NCBI RefSeq assembly: GCF_027531545.1
Contig: NZ_JAPZSC010000007.1
Span: 33,557 to 97,556, forward strand
DNA from: Silanimonas sp.
GTDB lineage: Bacteria; Pseudomonadota; Gammaproteobacteria; Xanthomonadales; Xanthomonadaceae
Direction of reading: 5' to 3'
DNA: 64,000 nucleotides
The notes beneath the pieces were generated by a model. It made no database searches and was not told where the DNA came from. It worked only from the letters and a program-made list of their open reading frames with translations. Position 1 is the first letter of the stretch. Each line of letters opens with the position of its first letter. Below are positions 48,184 to 57,304 of this stretch, piece after piece. Both the position numbers and the translations under genes were made by a program.

Positions 48184-49107
48184 TCAGCCCAATGCCTCGA
48201 CGGCCACGTCGATCGCCGCCACCACGGCAACCACCTGCGCATCCACGCACTGCTCGGGCGTGGCGCGCGGGCTGTCCGGATACACCTCGGTGGTCGTGGT
48301 GTACGGGGCGTCCGTGAGCCCGGCGCACAGGCCCAGCGCCTTGAACGGGTAAAGGATCACGCCGGGCGAGACCACGTCCGAGCCGATGATCTGGCCCTTG
48401 GCATCCGCTGGCGCGATGTGGGTCACCTTCGCGACCGCCTCGATCACGTGGCGCTGGAAATCGAGCTGCGGATTCGGCGTGTCACCGACGAGGTAGAAGC
48501 CGTCCGGGATCTCGCCGGGAGAGAACGGCTTGCCGTCCCGCGCGGCCAGCGCCGGGCGGAACTCGTTCTCGTCGCTGTCGGTGGTTTCGTGCAGGTCGAT
48601 GTGCAGGCGGATGCGTCCCTGCAGCGGTGCCACCAGCGCCACCATCGCCGCCGACTCGGCGCAGGGGCTACCACTGCGGAAATTCCGATTGGGGTCGATC
48701 GCTTCGGCATTCCAGCGCTGCACGCGCTCGTAGGCCCAGGGGCTGATGCAGGGCGCCACCAGCAGGTTCACGCGGCCGGCGTAATCGAGGCCATGACGTT
48801 CGAGGAAGGCCAGCGCCCCGTGCACGCCGCTGGTCTCGTATCCGTGCACGCCACCCGTGACCAGCACGGTCGGCAGCGCGTCGTTCCAATCGCGGTTGCG
48901 CACGGCGAACAGCGGGAAGGTCTCGCCTTCGGACACCACCCGCCCGTACTCGGCCACGTCGAACGTGGCACGCAGGGCCTCGATGCGCGGCAGCACGTCG
49001 TCGGCATAGCGGCGCTGCACGCGCTGGCGCTCACGCCACGCGGCGCGTTCGGCGTCGCCCCAAGGCTGGCCGGGGGTTCCAATCGGATAAGGCGAGGTGG
49101 CGGTCAT
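48184..49107 (-). CDS. M14-family zinc carboxypeptidase-like protein
   Basis: This 307-residue protein has the M14 zinc signature VTGGVHGYETSGVH (HxxE) and the third ligand in HIDLHETTD, plus ISPWAYERVQRWNAEAIDPNRNF, the typical substrate-loop region. There is no signal peptide, so it should be cytosolic; relatives include succinylglutamate desuccinylase and D-Glu-mDAP-type peptidases. The ATG at 49107 is chosen over an upstream GTG-like extension because homology starts at YPIGTPGQPWG. The catalytic Glu near the C-terminus may be in TTTTEVYPD. Confidence 0.8.
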   Translation of the reverse strand: MTATSPYPIGTPGQPWGDAERAAWRERQRVQRRYADDVLPRIEALRATFDVAEYGRVVSEGETFPLFAVRNRDWNDALPTVLVTGGVHGYETSGVHGALAFLERHGLDYAGRVNLLVAPCISPWAYERVQRWNAEAIDPNRNFRSGSPCAESAAMVALVAPLQGRIRLHIDLHETTDSDENEFRPALAARDGKPFSPGEIPDGFYLVGDTPNPQLDFQRHVIEAVAKVTHIAPADAKGQIIGSDVVSPGVILYPFKALGLCAGLTDAPYTTTTEVYPDSPRATPEQCVDAQVVAVVAAIDVAVEALG

Positions 49108-49161
49108 GGCGGCATCGTGGCGGAACGGAAGACGGCCGATGATACCGATGCCTTCCCCCAA

Positions 49162-50019
49162 TCAGTCCTCGGCTTCCGCCGCCTCGCGACCCTGCTGGCG
49201 GATGATGGCTTCCTCGCGGGCGTCGTTGATGGCCTGCCGCAGCCCGTCGAGATCCACTTCGGACTCGTCCGGGGTCCACTCACCGGTTAGCGGGCTGTCG
49301 GGCAAGAGCTCGCCGGCTTCGAACAGGGCCCACATCTCCTCGCCGTACCAGGTGTCCAGCAGCTCCGAGGCGAAACGGCCCAGCGTGGCGGTGAGGTTGT
49401 TGACGTCGCGCAGCAGCATGGTGCGCGCGTTGTTGTTGCCGGCCGCGCTCACCACCTGCGGGAAGTCGATCACCACCGGGCCTTCCGGCCCGACGAGCAC
49501 GTTGTAGGCCGAGAGGTCGCCGTGGATCAGGCCGCAGCAGAGCATCCGCACCACCTCGCGCACGAGGGCGGTGTGGTAGGCGCGGGCGGTGTCGGCATCG
49601 AGTTCCACTTCGCCGAGGCGCGGCGCGCTGAAGCCTTCCGCATCCGTCACCAGCTCCATGACGAGCACGCCGTGGAAGAAACCGTAAGGCTCGGGCACGC
49701 GTACGCCGGCATCGCGCAGCTGGTACAGCGCGTCGACCTCGGCGTTCTTCCAGGCCTCCTCCTGCTGCTTGCGGCCGAAGTTCGTCGCCTTGCCCATGGC
49801 ACGCGCCTCGCGGCTGCCTCGGCTCTTGCGGCCTTCCTGGTACTGCACGCGCTTCTGGAAACTGCGCTGCGCCATGTCCTTGTAGACCTTCGCGCAGCGC
49901 ACGTCGTCACCGCTGCGCACCACGTACACGGCCGCTTCCTTGCCGCTCTTCAGCGGGCGCAGCACCTCGTCGATGACGCCGTCATCGATCAGCACCTGCA
50001 GGGCTTCGGGGGTTCTCAC
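49162..50019 (-). CDS. RIO1-family serine/threonine kinase-like protein
   Basis: This 285-residue protein has the RIO kinase core: GKEAAVYVVRSGDD as the nucleotide loop, K44 in CAKVYKD, a RIO-typical charged insert (FQKRVQYQEGRKSRGSREAR), catalytic HGDLSAYNVLV with D158 and N163, and VIDFPQ with D175 in place of the usual DFG. The insert and DFP are diagnostic of RIO1-like proteins. The target in bacteria is unknown. The start is a GTG at 50019; no ATG gives a full domain. The C-terminal 70 residues are acidic. Confidence 0.85.
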   Translation of the reverse strand: MRTPEALQVLIDDGVIDEVLRPLKSGKEAAVYVVRSGDDVRCAKVYKDMAQRSFQKRVQYQEGRKSRGSREARAMGKATNFGRKQQEEAWKNAEVDALYQLRDAGVRVPEPYGFFHGVLVMELVTDAEGFSAPRLGEVELDADTARAYHTALVREVVRMLCCGLIHGDLSAYNVLVGPEGPVVIDFPQVVSAAGNNNARTMLLRDVNNLTATLGRFASELLDTWYGEEMWALFEAGELLPDSPLTGEWTPDESEVDLDGLRQAINDAREEAIIRQQGREAAEAED

Positions 50020-50112
50020 TCGGCGATGGGCCTCGAACGCGCGGCGGACCGCGCAAGGCCGCCATTGTCGCCGCTTTGGGCCGGCGCGGGGCGGGCCCGC
50101 TACACTGCCCGC

Positions 50113-50850
50113 ATGAGCGAACCGATCCGTCTGGCACGCCGCGTGGCCGAACTCACCGGCTGCACCCGTGCCGAAGCCGAGGCCTACATCCGCAATGGCT
50201 GGGTCAGCGTGGATGGCGCGCTGGTGGAAACGCCGCAGTTGCGCATCACCGACGAGGTCGTGGCCCTCGACCCCGAGGCCCGCAAGAAGCCGGTCGAGCC
50301 GGCCACCCTGCTCTTCCACAAGCCGGCCGGCTTCGATGCGTTCAACGGCATCGGCAGCGCGGCCATGGGCATCGCGCCCGACACCCGCTGGGCCGACGAT
50401 CCGCACGAGCAGCGCGTGCTGCAACGGCATTTCGAGCGCCTCACCCCGATGGTGCCGCTCGAAGCGGAGGCCAGCGGGCTGATCGTGCTGACGCAGGACG
50501 GCCGCGTGTGGCGCCGCCTCACCGAAGACCTCGCGACGATCGAGCAGGAGCTGCTGGTGGGCGTGGAAGGCCGCCTCGCGCCCTACGGCCTGCACAAGCT
50601 GGCGCAGGGCCTCTCGTTCGAGGGCCGCGAGCTGGCGCCCTGCAAGGTGAGCTGGCAGAACGAAACCACGCTGCGCTTCGCCATCAAGGGCGTCGTGCCC
50701 GGCCAGCTGCGCGCGATGTGCGCGCAGGTGGGCCTGGACGTCACCGCGATCCGCCGCCAGCGCATCGGCCGCATCGCCATCGGCAAGGGACCGGAGGGCG
50801 CGATGCCGCCCGGCCAGTGGCGCTATTTGCCGGTCGGTGAACGCTTCTAG
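50113..50850 (+). CDS. RsuA/RluF-family pseudouridine synthase with atypical active site
   Basis: This 245-residue protein has an N-terminal S4 RNA-binding domain (RLARRVAELTGCTRAEAEAYIRNGWVSVDGAL, residues 6-37), the LLFHKPAGFDAFNG block, and the PLEAEASGLIVLTQDGRV block. In RsuA/RluF enzymes this block reads LDxDTSGLLLLTNDG with a catalytic Asp; here position 117 is Glu, so activity is doubtful. The C-terminal blocks QGLSFEGRELAPCKV and RRQRIGRIAIG are intact. The stop codon TAG is shared with the convergent AraC gene (CTAG 50847-50850). The tail WRYLPVGERF recurs in a remnant at 60920-60973. Confidence 0.8.
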   Translation: MSEPIRLARRVAELTGCTRAEAEAYIRNGWVSVDGALVETPQLRITDEVVALDPEARKKPVEPATLLFHKPAGFDAFNGIGSAAMGIAPDTRWADDPHEQRVLQRHFERLTPMVPLEAEASGLIVLTQDGRVWRRLTEDLATIEQELLVGVEGRLAPYGLHKLAQGLSFEGRELAPCKVSWQNETTLRFAIKGVVPGQLRAMCAQVGLDVTAIRRQRIGRIAIGKGPEGAMPPGQWRYLPVGERF

Positions 50851-51680
50851 GCGAAAGTCTTCCGGTACTCCCGCGGCCCCAAACCCGTGCGCCGCACCAG
50901 CTGCCGATGAAAGTGGCCCAAGGTCGGGAAACCGCATCGCCGCGCGACCTCGGTGATCGACCGGGACGACTGCCGCAGCAGCAGGCAGGCCTCGGCGATG
51001 CGGACATCGTTGACGTAGACGGAGAACGGCCGACCAACGCGCCGCTGGAAGGCGCGACTGAATGAGGCCGGCGCAACGCTGAGGCGGCGTGCGCCTTCCT
51101 CGACGCTCAAGGGTTGCGCGAAGTCGCGGTGGATCCACGCCAGAACACGACCCAGCCGTGCATCTTCGTCCGGCGACGACGGTGTCCGACCACTGGGCGC
51201 GAGTCGCACCACGCCCTCCGGTGACGCCGCGATGCGGCCGAGCAAAGACAGCGCCCGCCCGAGCCGCTCCAGCCCCTCAATCGCCGACAAGGCCTGCAGC
51301 TCGGCGATGACGGTTTCTCGCAGCGCACCGTCGAGCACGGCAGGACGTGCGCCTTCCGCCAACCAGCCGGACAGGCCGCGCAGCTCGGGAAGCGCGCCCA
51401 AGGCCAGCGGCACCAGCAGGTGAAGCACGCAGGCCGAAGCCGTCTCGCCCTCGCCGCGGCTCCACCAGACGTGCGGAACCTGCGGCGGAACGAGCACCAC
51501 ATCGCCTGCGGCGAAGGGCATCACCTGGCCGTCGATCACGCGAACCCCGGCCCCTTCGCGAATCCAGGTGAGTTCGAGCGCGGCGTGGTGGTGGTAGGGC
51601 CCGTCGAAGCGCGTGCGGGCCACATCCAGCAGGTGCGCCGTCGCGATGTCATGCGCAATGGGTTCCCGTGAAGGCCGCAT
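50847..51680 (-). CDS. AraC-family transcriptional regulator of adjacent glycan operon
   Basis: This 277-residue regulator has an N-terminal cupin-like ligand domain (HHHAALELTWIREGAGVRVIDG, residues 29-50, and VLVPPQVPHVWWSRG) and a C-terminal double helix-turn-helix: LSVEEGARRLSVAPASFSRAFQRRVG and RSITEVARRCGFPTLGHFHRQLVRRTG, ending in GLGPREYRK. It is divergent from the GH13 gene at 51773, with an inverted repeat in the 92-base gap, so it is the likely local regulator of that operon. The inducer is probably a sugar from the locus. Confidence 0.88.
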   Translation of the reverse strand: MRPSREPIAHDIATAHLLDVARTRFDGPYHHHAALELTWIREGAGVRVIDGQVMPFAAGDVVLVPPQVPHVWWSRGEGETASACVLHLLVPLALGALPELRGLSGWLAEGARPAVLDGALRETVIAELQALSAIEGLERLGRALSLLGRIAASPEGVVRLAPSGRTPSSPDEDARLGRVLAWIHRDFAQPLSVEEGARRLSVAPASFSRAFQRRVGRPFSVYVNDVRIAEACLLLRQSSRSITEVARRCGFPTLGHFHRQLVRRTGLGPREYRKTFA

Positions 51681-51746
51681 GATCGGTCCCGGATGCCTGA
51701 ATCGGCACAGTATGGGTCATCCCACGCAGCAGAGGGGCAGCGGGCC

Positions 51747-51765
51747 ACCGCCATCCTGTGGCGGT
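51747..51765. promoter_or_regulatory. Inverted repeat upstream of GH13 gene
   Basis: ACCGCCA and TGGCGGT form a 7-bp dyad around TCCTG between the divergent AraC and GH13 genes, ending seven bases before the ATG at 51773. It may be a regulator-binding site or an attenuating leader hairpin. Confidence 0.35.
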
Positions 51766-51772
51766 CTTTCTG

Positions 51773-53452
51773 ATGCCCTCGCCGATGCCGCCCTCCTCTG
51801 CCGCCCCGCCTGCCGACCCCAGCGCTGCCGCGTGGTGGCGCGGCGCCGTGATGTACCAGGTCTACCTGCGCAGCTATGCGGACGGGAATGGCGACGGCAT
51901 CGGCGATCTGCCCGGGTTGATCGCCCGCCTCGACCACATCGCGTCGCTGGGCGTGGATGGCCTGTGGCTGGGCCCGTTCTATCCGACGCCCGACCGCGAT
52001 TTCGGCTACGACGTGAGCGACTACCGCGCGGTCGACCCGCGCTTCGGCACCCTCGAGGACCTCGACACCCTGCTTCGCGAAGCCCATGCGCGCGGGCTCA
52101 AGGTGATCGTCGACCAGGTGTGGAGCCACACCGCGGCGGAACACGCGTGGTTCCAGGAAAGCCGGGCCTCGCGCGACAACCCGAAGGCCGACTGGTACGT
52201 GTGGGCCGACGCCCGCCCCGACGGCAGCCCGCCGAACAACTGGCAGAGCTGGATGGGCGGCCCGGCGTGGCGCTGGGAACCGCGTCGCAGCCAGTACCAC
52301 CTGCACAACTTCCTGCCGACGATGCCCGACCTCAACCTGCACCACCCCGAGGTGCAGGCGGCCATCCTCGATGTCGCCGACTTCTGGTTGGCGCGCGGCG
52401 TGGACGGCTTCCGGCTCGACACGGCGAATCTCTATTTCCACGACCGGCAACTGCGCGATAACCCACCGCTGCCGCCCGAACGGCGCGGCAGCAGCCCGGT
52501 GACGATGCAGGAGCATCGCTACAACGCCGACCAGCCCGAGACCCTGCCCTTCCTCGAAGCCCTGCGCCGTCGGATGGACGCGCACGGCGCGCGCATGGCC
52601 GTTGGCGAAATCGGCGGCGCGGCCTGGGACGCGCGCATGGCCGAGTACACCGACGGCGATCAACGCCTGCACACGGCCTATTCCTTCGCCTTCCTCGGCC
52701 CACGCCCGGCACCACGTGAGATCGCCGAACGTCTGCAGGCCTGGACCCACCGCAGCGGCTGGCCGAGCTGGGCTTTCTCGAACCACGACGTGCCGCGCGT
52801 GGCCACGCGTTGGTCCGGTCGCCACGGCAAGGCCTTCGACTTTGGCTTGGGCGGCGGCGACGACCGCGCCCTCGGCGACATCCCACCCGCGACGTGGATG
52901 GCCCTGCTGCTGGCGCTGCGCGGCACGGTCTTCATCTACCAGGGCGAGGAGCTCGGGCTGGACGAAGCGGTCGTGCCCTTCGAGCAGATGCAGGACCCGT
53001 TCGGCATCGCGCATTGGCCGCTGGTGACGGGCCGCGATGGCTGCCGAACGCCGATACCTTGGGCCGGCGACGCGCCGAACGCCGGATTCAGCACACACGC
53101 GCCGTGGCTGCCCGTGTGGCCCGCGCATCGGGAGCGCGCGGTCGATCGCCAGTCCGCCGACACGACTTCGATGCTGGCCACCACGCGCCAGCTCATCCGT
53201 CTGCGCCAAAAACATCCCGCGCTTCGCGTGGGCGAGCTCGAGGTCGCGCATGTCGATGACGATCTGCTGCACCTCGTGCGCCGGTCGGGCCAGACCGAGA
53301 TGCATGCCGTGTTCAACCTCGGCGCCACTGAGCGAACGCTGGCGATGCCTCAGGCCGACGCCCGCATGCAATGGTGCGGCGGCGCTCGCCCCTCACCCAC
53401 CACCCTCGACCTGCCGCCGGGCGCGGCGTGGTTTGGCCTTGGAGACTCCTGA
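51773..53452 (+). CDS. GH13 alpha-glucosidase / trehalose-6-P-hydrolase-like enzyme
   Basis: This 559-residue enzyme without a signal peptide has all GH13 catalytic residues: nucleophile D216 (DGFRLDTANL), acid/base E279 (MAVGEIGG) and transition-state D339 (FSNHDVPRVATRW). YQVYLRSYADGNGDGIGDLPG is the alpha-glucosidase/oligo-1,6-glucosidase opening motif. It should hydrolyse short alpha-glucosides in the cytoplasm. Its stop overlaps the next gene's ATG (TGATG). It heads a six-gene operon and is divergent from the AraC regulator. The start is the ATG at 51773; no strong ribosome-binding site is visible. Confidence 0.9.
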   Translation: MPSPMPPSSAAPPADPSAAAWWRGAVMYQVYLRSYADGNGDGIGDLPGLIARLDHIASLGVDGLWLGPFYPTPDRDFGYDVSDYRAVDPRFGTLEDLDTLLREAHARGLKVIVDQVWSHTAAEHAWFQESRASRDNPKADWYVWADARPDGSPPNNWQSWMGGPAWRWEPRRSQYHLHNFLPTMPDLNLHHPEVQAAILDVADFWLARGVDGFRLDTANLYFHDRQLRDNPPLPPERRGSSPVTMQEHRYNADQPETLPFLEALRRRMDAHGARMAVGEIGGAAWDARMAEYTDGDQRLHTAYSFAFLGPRPAPREIAERLQAWTHRSGWPSWAFSNHDVPRVATRWSGRHGKAFDFGLGGGDDRALGDIPPATWMALLLALRGTVFIYQGEELGLDEAVVPFEQMQDPFGIAHWPLVTGRDGCRTPIPWAGDAPNAGFSTHAPWLPVWPAHRERAVDRQSADTTSMLATTRQLIRLRQKHPALRVGELEVAHVDDDLLHLVRRSGQTEMHAVFNLGATERTLAMPQADARMQWCGGARPSPTTLDLPPGAAWFGLGDS

Positions 53453-54258
53453 TGCACTGGCTCGATCAACCCGCAACGATTTCCGACACCGACCGCGTCG
53501 CTTTCGAGCGCGATGGCCACGTGACCCTTCGCGGGCTGATGCCCCCGCAGGAGCTGGCCGCGATCGGTCGCGAAATCACGCGCCTGACCTTGCACCTCAA
53601 CACCGAGCAGCGTTCGCTCGACGAGCGCGACACCTATGGCCGCGCTTTTCTGCAGGTGATGAATCTGTGGGAGAAAAGCCCACTGGTCGGGCGCTTCGTG
53701 ATGGGGCAGAGGCTGGCGCGCGTCGCTGCGCAGCTGCTCGGCGTCAAGGGCGTGCGGCTGTATCACGACCAATCGCTGTACAAGGAACCGAACGGCGGCC
53801 ACACGCCGGCGCATGCCGACCAGTATTACTGGCCGCTGGCGAGCGACCGCACCGTCACGGCGTGGATTCCGCTGCAGGACGTGCCGATGGCGATGGGCCC
53901 GCTGGGTTTCTACAGCGGCAGCCACGTGGTGCCGGAAGGTCGAGACATCGGCATTTCCGACGCCAGCGAAGAGGACATCCCCGCGCACATGGCCGCACTC
54001 GGCCACCCCTACCGTTGCGCGCCCTTCGCGCTCGGCGACGTGAGCTTCCACCTGGGCTGGACCTTCCACCGCGCCGAGCCGAACAGTTCGGATCGGCCAC
54101 GCTCGGTGATGACGGTGATCTTCATGGCCGACGACATCCACCTGCTCGATGCCCTCAACCCGATCCAGCAGAACGACCGCGACCAGTGGTGCCCCGGCGT
54201 GGCCAGCGGCGCGCTCGCTGATTCACCAAAGAACCCCGTGATTTGGTCGGCCGCGTGA
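53452..54258 (+). CDS. PhyH-type 2-oxoglutarate/Fe(II) dioxygenase in glycan operon
   Basis: This 268-residue protein matches the phytanoyl-CoA dioxygenase family: it has the iron motif HADQYYW (HxD) and a distal His with Arg-like residues in FHRAEPNSSDRPRSVMTV. GGHTPAHADQ and WIPLQDVPMAMGPLGFYSGSH are characteristic. It would hydroxylate a small substrate using 2-oxoglutarate and oxygen. The start ATG overlaps the GH13 stop. A dioxygenase between glycosidases is unusual; it may modify a sugar or aglycone, but that is inference. Confidence 0.82.
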   Translation: MHWLDQPATISDTDRVAFERDGHVTLRGLMPPQELAAIGREITRLTLHLNTEQRSLDERDTYGRAFLQVMNLWEKSPLVGRFVMGQRLARVAAQLLGVKGVRLYHDQSLYKEPNGGHTPAHADQYYWPLASDRTVTAWIPLQDVPMAMGPLGFYSGSHVVPEGRDIGISDASEEDIPAHMAALGHPYRCAPFALGDVSFHLGWTFHRAEPNSSDRPRSVMTVIFMADDIHLLDALNPIQQNDRDQWCPGVASGALADSPKNPVIWSAA

Positions 54259-55121
54259 CGCCAGTCCGCCTAATCGCGCAGGCCACGCTCGAAGGATTGC
54301 CGCGCGGCAGCCTTGGCGCCCGCGAGACGCGCGAGGCGCAATGGGCGATGTTGCCCGCGCACGGCATCAGTGGCGTGCTCGCGTGGTCCGACTGGGCGGC
54401 GATCCGCGCCGCAGGCCTCGTGCCGCACGCGATGGGCCGCCTCGATTCGCCCGATGACGCCGAGTCTTTGCTGGCCGCGCACGTCGATGCCGGCGTGGCC
54501 AGCACCACCCTGCATGTGGGCACGGCCTTCGATGAGGACGACACCCTCGACCGCTTCGCTGGCGCCCTGCTCGAAGCTTCGGTGCGCCGTGGCCACAGAG
54601 TGCTGCTGGAAACGCATCGCGCCACCGTGACGCAGGACCCGTGGCGCACGCTGCGCTGGGTCGAACGTTTCCCCGATTTGCGCTTCTCGCTCGATGCCTC
54701 GCACTGGGTGGTGGGCGGCGAGCTGGACTACGGCGGCGGATTTTCGGATCGCTTGCCTCTGTTCGACCCGGTGCTGCGCCGCAGCCCGATGGTGCAAGGC
54801 CGCATCGCCAGCGGCGGCGCGATCCAAGTGGCCGTGAATGATCCCGGCCCCTGGCAGGCGCACGCCACCGCCTTGTGGACGCGTGCGTTCGCACTGCGTC
54901 GCCACGAGGCCCCGAATCAAGCGATCGCGTTTTGCCCCGAACTGCTACCGCACGTGGCCGGGGACGCGTGGTTTGGCTACGCCCCGGTGTGCCGTCGCGA
55001 CGATGCTCCGCATGGCCTCGAGGAAACCACCGACCGCTTCGCCGAAGCCCTGCGTCTTTTCGATCTTGCCGACGCTTGTGCGGTGTCCGCCGTTGATTCC
55101 CCCTTGGAGCCCAGTCGATGA
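54255..55121 (+). CDS. TIM-barrel sugar isomerase/epimerase-like protein
   Basis: This 288-residue protein resembles the xylose-isomerase-like TIM-barrel family: STTLHVGTAFDEDDTLDRFAG, HRVLLETHRATVTQDPWRTL with the Glu/His metal region, LRFSLDASHWVVGGE (Asp/His), and QVAVNDPGPW. Members include sugar-phosphate isomerases and 3-keto-glycoside-processing enzymes; the exact reaction cannot be assigned. The GTG start at 54255 overlaps the dioxygenase stop (GTGA), and its own stop overlaps the next ATG (ATGA). It is co-translated with both neighbours. Confidence 0.72.
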   Translation: MTPVRLIAQATLEGLPRGSLGARETREAQWAMLPAHGISGVLAWSDWAAIRAAGLVPHAMGRLDSPDDAESLLAAHVDAGVASTTLHVGTAFDEDDTLDRFAGALLEASVRRGHRVLLETHRATVTQDPWRTLRWVERFPDLRFSLDASHWVVGGELDYGGGFSDRLPLFDPVLRRSPMVQGRIASGGAIQVAVNDPGPWQAHATALWTRAFALRRHEAPNQAIAFCPELLPHVAGDAWFGYAPVCRRDDAPHGLEETTDRFAEALRLFDLADACAVSAVDSPLEPSR

Positions 55122-57295
55122 AGTGCCTTGCCGCGTTCTGCTTCGGCCTGTTCGCCATGGTCGCGTCGGCCAGCGATGTCCGCCCCGGCAGCATCGACGA
55201 CGTCGATCCGCGCATCGGCACGAAGGGCACGGGCCACGTGTTTCCCGGCGCGCTGGTGCCCTTCGGCATGGTGCAACCCGGCCCCGACAACGCCGACGAA
55301 GGTTGGAGCTTCAGCAGCGGCTACCAGTACGACGCGCCGCGCATCCTCGGATTCTCCAACACGCACATCAGCGGCGCCGGCATCCCGGAACTCGGTGATG
55401 TGCTCTTGATGCCCAATGGCGCGACGCCGTGGACAACGGCGAGCACGAGCTTCGACAGCGGCTACCACAAGGCGACCGAAGTCGCGCGGCCGGGCTTCTA
55501 CGCCGTGCGCGTGGATGAGCGCGCGGCCCTGGTCGAACTGACCGCCACCGAGCGCGTAGCGCTGCAGCGCTATACCTTCGATCGCGGCGGGCGCGTGCAG
55601 GTGCTGGTCGATCTGCAGCATCGCCTGCGCTTCCAACCCGGACCGCGCGTCACGGCGGCGGACTACACGATGCGCCCGGATGGCTTGCGCGCCACCGTGC
55701 ATTCGTCGAATTGGGTCGAGCGCCAGGCCAGCGTGGCCCTGCGCTTCGATCACCCCATCGCCGATTCGCAGGTGTTGCCCGCCCGCGAAGGCGAGAAAGC
55801 GCCGCGCCTGCTGCTTTCTTTCGACCTCGGTGAGCGCCGCACGCTCGAAGCGCGCATCGCGCTGTCCACCGTCGACGAAGACGGTGCGGCCGCGAATCTC
55901 GCCACCGCCGACGGAATCGACTTCGACGCCGTGCAAGGCAACGCGCAGGCCGCATGGAACACGTTGCTCTCTCGCGTTGCTATCGATGCTCCGGCCGAGC
56001 ATCGGCGCATCTTCTACTCGGCGCTTTACCGCAGCCTGATGCACCCCTCGCAGATCGCCGACGTCGATGGGCGCGTGCGCGGGCCGAAGGGCGAAGTGAT
56101 CGATGCGCCGGGCGGCGTGTACTACTCGACGATGAGCCTGTGGGACACCTTCCGCGCCTCGCACCCGCTGTTCACGCTGGTGGTGCCGGAACGCGTGCCC
56201 GGCTTCGTGAACACCCTGCTCGCGCATGAGCGGCAGATGGGCTACCTGCCGCTGTGGACGGCCTGGGGCCGCGAGACGCACACGATGATCGGCAACCCTG
56301 CGCTGCCGGTGATCAGCGATGCGATCGCGAAGGGCTTCCCCGGCATCGATGCGGAAGCGGCCTTCGCGGCCATGCTTCGCACCAGCACGGCGGAGCGTCC
56401 CAACGCCCCGGCATGGGCGCAACGCAGCTGGGCTTTGCTCGACCAGTATGGCTACCTGCCCTTCGACCGCGCGCCCGGCGAGTCGGTCAGCAAGACCGCC
56501 GAGTACGGCTACGGCGATGCCGCGGTGTCCGAAGTAGCGCGTCACCTCGGGCGGATCGACGAAGCAGCGCGCTTCGAACGCCGCGCCGCGTCTTGGACGG
56601 CGCTCTTCGACTCGGAAACGCGCACCCTGCGCGGCCGCGACAGCACCGGCGCGTGGCGCACGCCCTTCGATCCGACCGAAGCCACCAGCCCGATGAACAA
56701 TCCGGGCGACTACACCGAAGCCAATGCGTGGCAGTACACGGCGACGCCGGCCCTGCACGACCCGGACGGCTTCCGCGAAAAGCTCGGCGGCCGCGCGGCG
56801 CTCGAGGCGTGGCTGGACACCTTCTTCTCGCTGCCCATGCCGAACCCGAACAAGCACCTCGGGCAGGAGGCGATGATCGGGCAGTACGCCCACGGCAACG
56901 AGCCCAGCCACCACATCGCTTGGCTCTACGCGTGGACGGATGCGCCGACCAAGGGCGAGCAGCACGTGGCCGACATCGCGCGGCGCTTCTATCGCAATGC
57001 ACCCGAAGGCATCGTCGGCAACGACGACGCCGGACAGATGAGCGCGTGGTACGTGCTGGCGACGCTCGGCATCTATCCCAGCCGCCCCGGCCACGCCGAA
57101 TGGACGCTGGGCGCACCACTGGTTCCAAGGGCGCGCATCGATGCGGGCAGCGACGGCCCGGCCTTCGACATCGCCACGGCGCGCATCGACACCCCCCGCA
57201 TCGACAGACAAACCGTGCCGCGCACGGGCGTTCCCGATGCACGCCTGCGCCATGCACGCCAACTCGAATTGCCCGACCGGAACCTCGCCCGATGA
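55118..57295 (+). CDS. GH92 exo-alpha-mannosidase, exported
   Basis: This 725-residue protein has a signal peptide (CLAAFCFGLFAMVASAS) and the GH92 fold: VDPRIGTKGTGHVFPGALVPFGMVQPGPDN near residue 28 (split motif RIGTKGTGHVFPGA / VPFGMVQPGPDN), FSNTHISGAG, YYSTMSLWDTFRASHPLF, NEPSHHIAWLYAWT, and NDDAGQMSAWYVLATLG with the catalytic acids. GH92 enzymes are Ca-dependent inverting exo-alpha-mannosidases, typically alpha-1,2, acting in the periplasm. Start overlaps the upstream stop (ATGA). Its presence implies mannose-containing substrates. Confidence 0.93.
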   Translation: MKCLAAFCFGLFAMVASASDVRPGSIDDVDPRIGTKGTGHVFPGALVPFGMVQPGPDNADEGWSFSSGYQYDAPRILGFSNTHISGAGIPELGDVLLMPNGATPWTTASTSFDSGYHKATEVARPGFYAVRVDERAALVELTATERVALQRYTFDRGGRVQVLVDLQHRLRFQPGPRVTAADYTMRPDGLRATVHSSNWVERQASVALRFDHPIADSQVLPAREGEKAPRLLLSFDLGERRTLEARIALSTVDEDGAAANLATADGIDFDAVQGNAQAAWNTLLSRVAIDAPAEHRRIFYSALYRSLMHPSQIADVDGRVRGPKGEVIDAPGGVYYSTMSLWDTFRASHPLFTLVVPERVPGFVNTLLAHERQMGYLPLWTAWGRETHTMIGNPALPVISDAIAKGFPGIDAEAAFAAMLRTSTAERPNAPAWAQRSWALLDQYGYLPFDRAPGESVSKTAEYGYGDAAVSEVARHLGRIDEAARFERRAASWTALFDSETRTLRGRDSTGAWRTPFDPTEATSPMNNPGDYTEANAWQYTATPALHDPDGFREKLGGRAALEAWLDTFFSLPMPNPNKHLGQEAMIGQYAHGNEPSHHIAWLYAWTDAPTKGEQHVADIARRFYRNAPEGIVGNDDAGQMSAWYVLATLGIYPSRPGHAEWTLGAPLVPRARIDAGSDGPAFDIATARIDTPRIDRQTVPRTGVPDARLRHARQLELPDRNLAR

Positions 57296-57304
57296 GCCGC
57301 CGCC

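Noticed and set aside
50847..50850. CTAG at the end of two genes as an IS target or scar
   Set aside because: It is simply the shared stop codons (TAG on both strands) of convergent genes; no repeat ends flank it.
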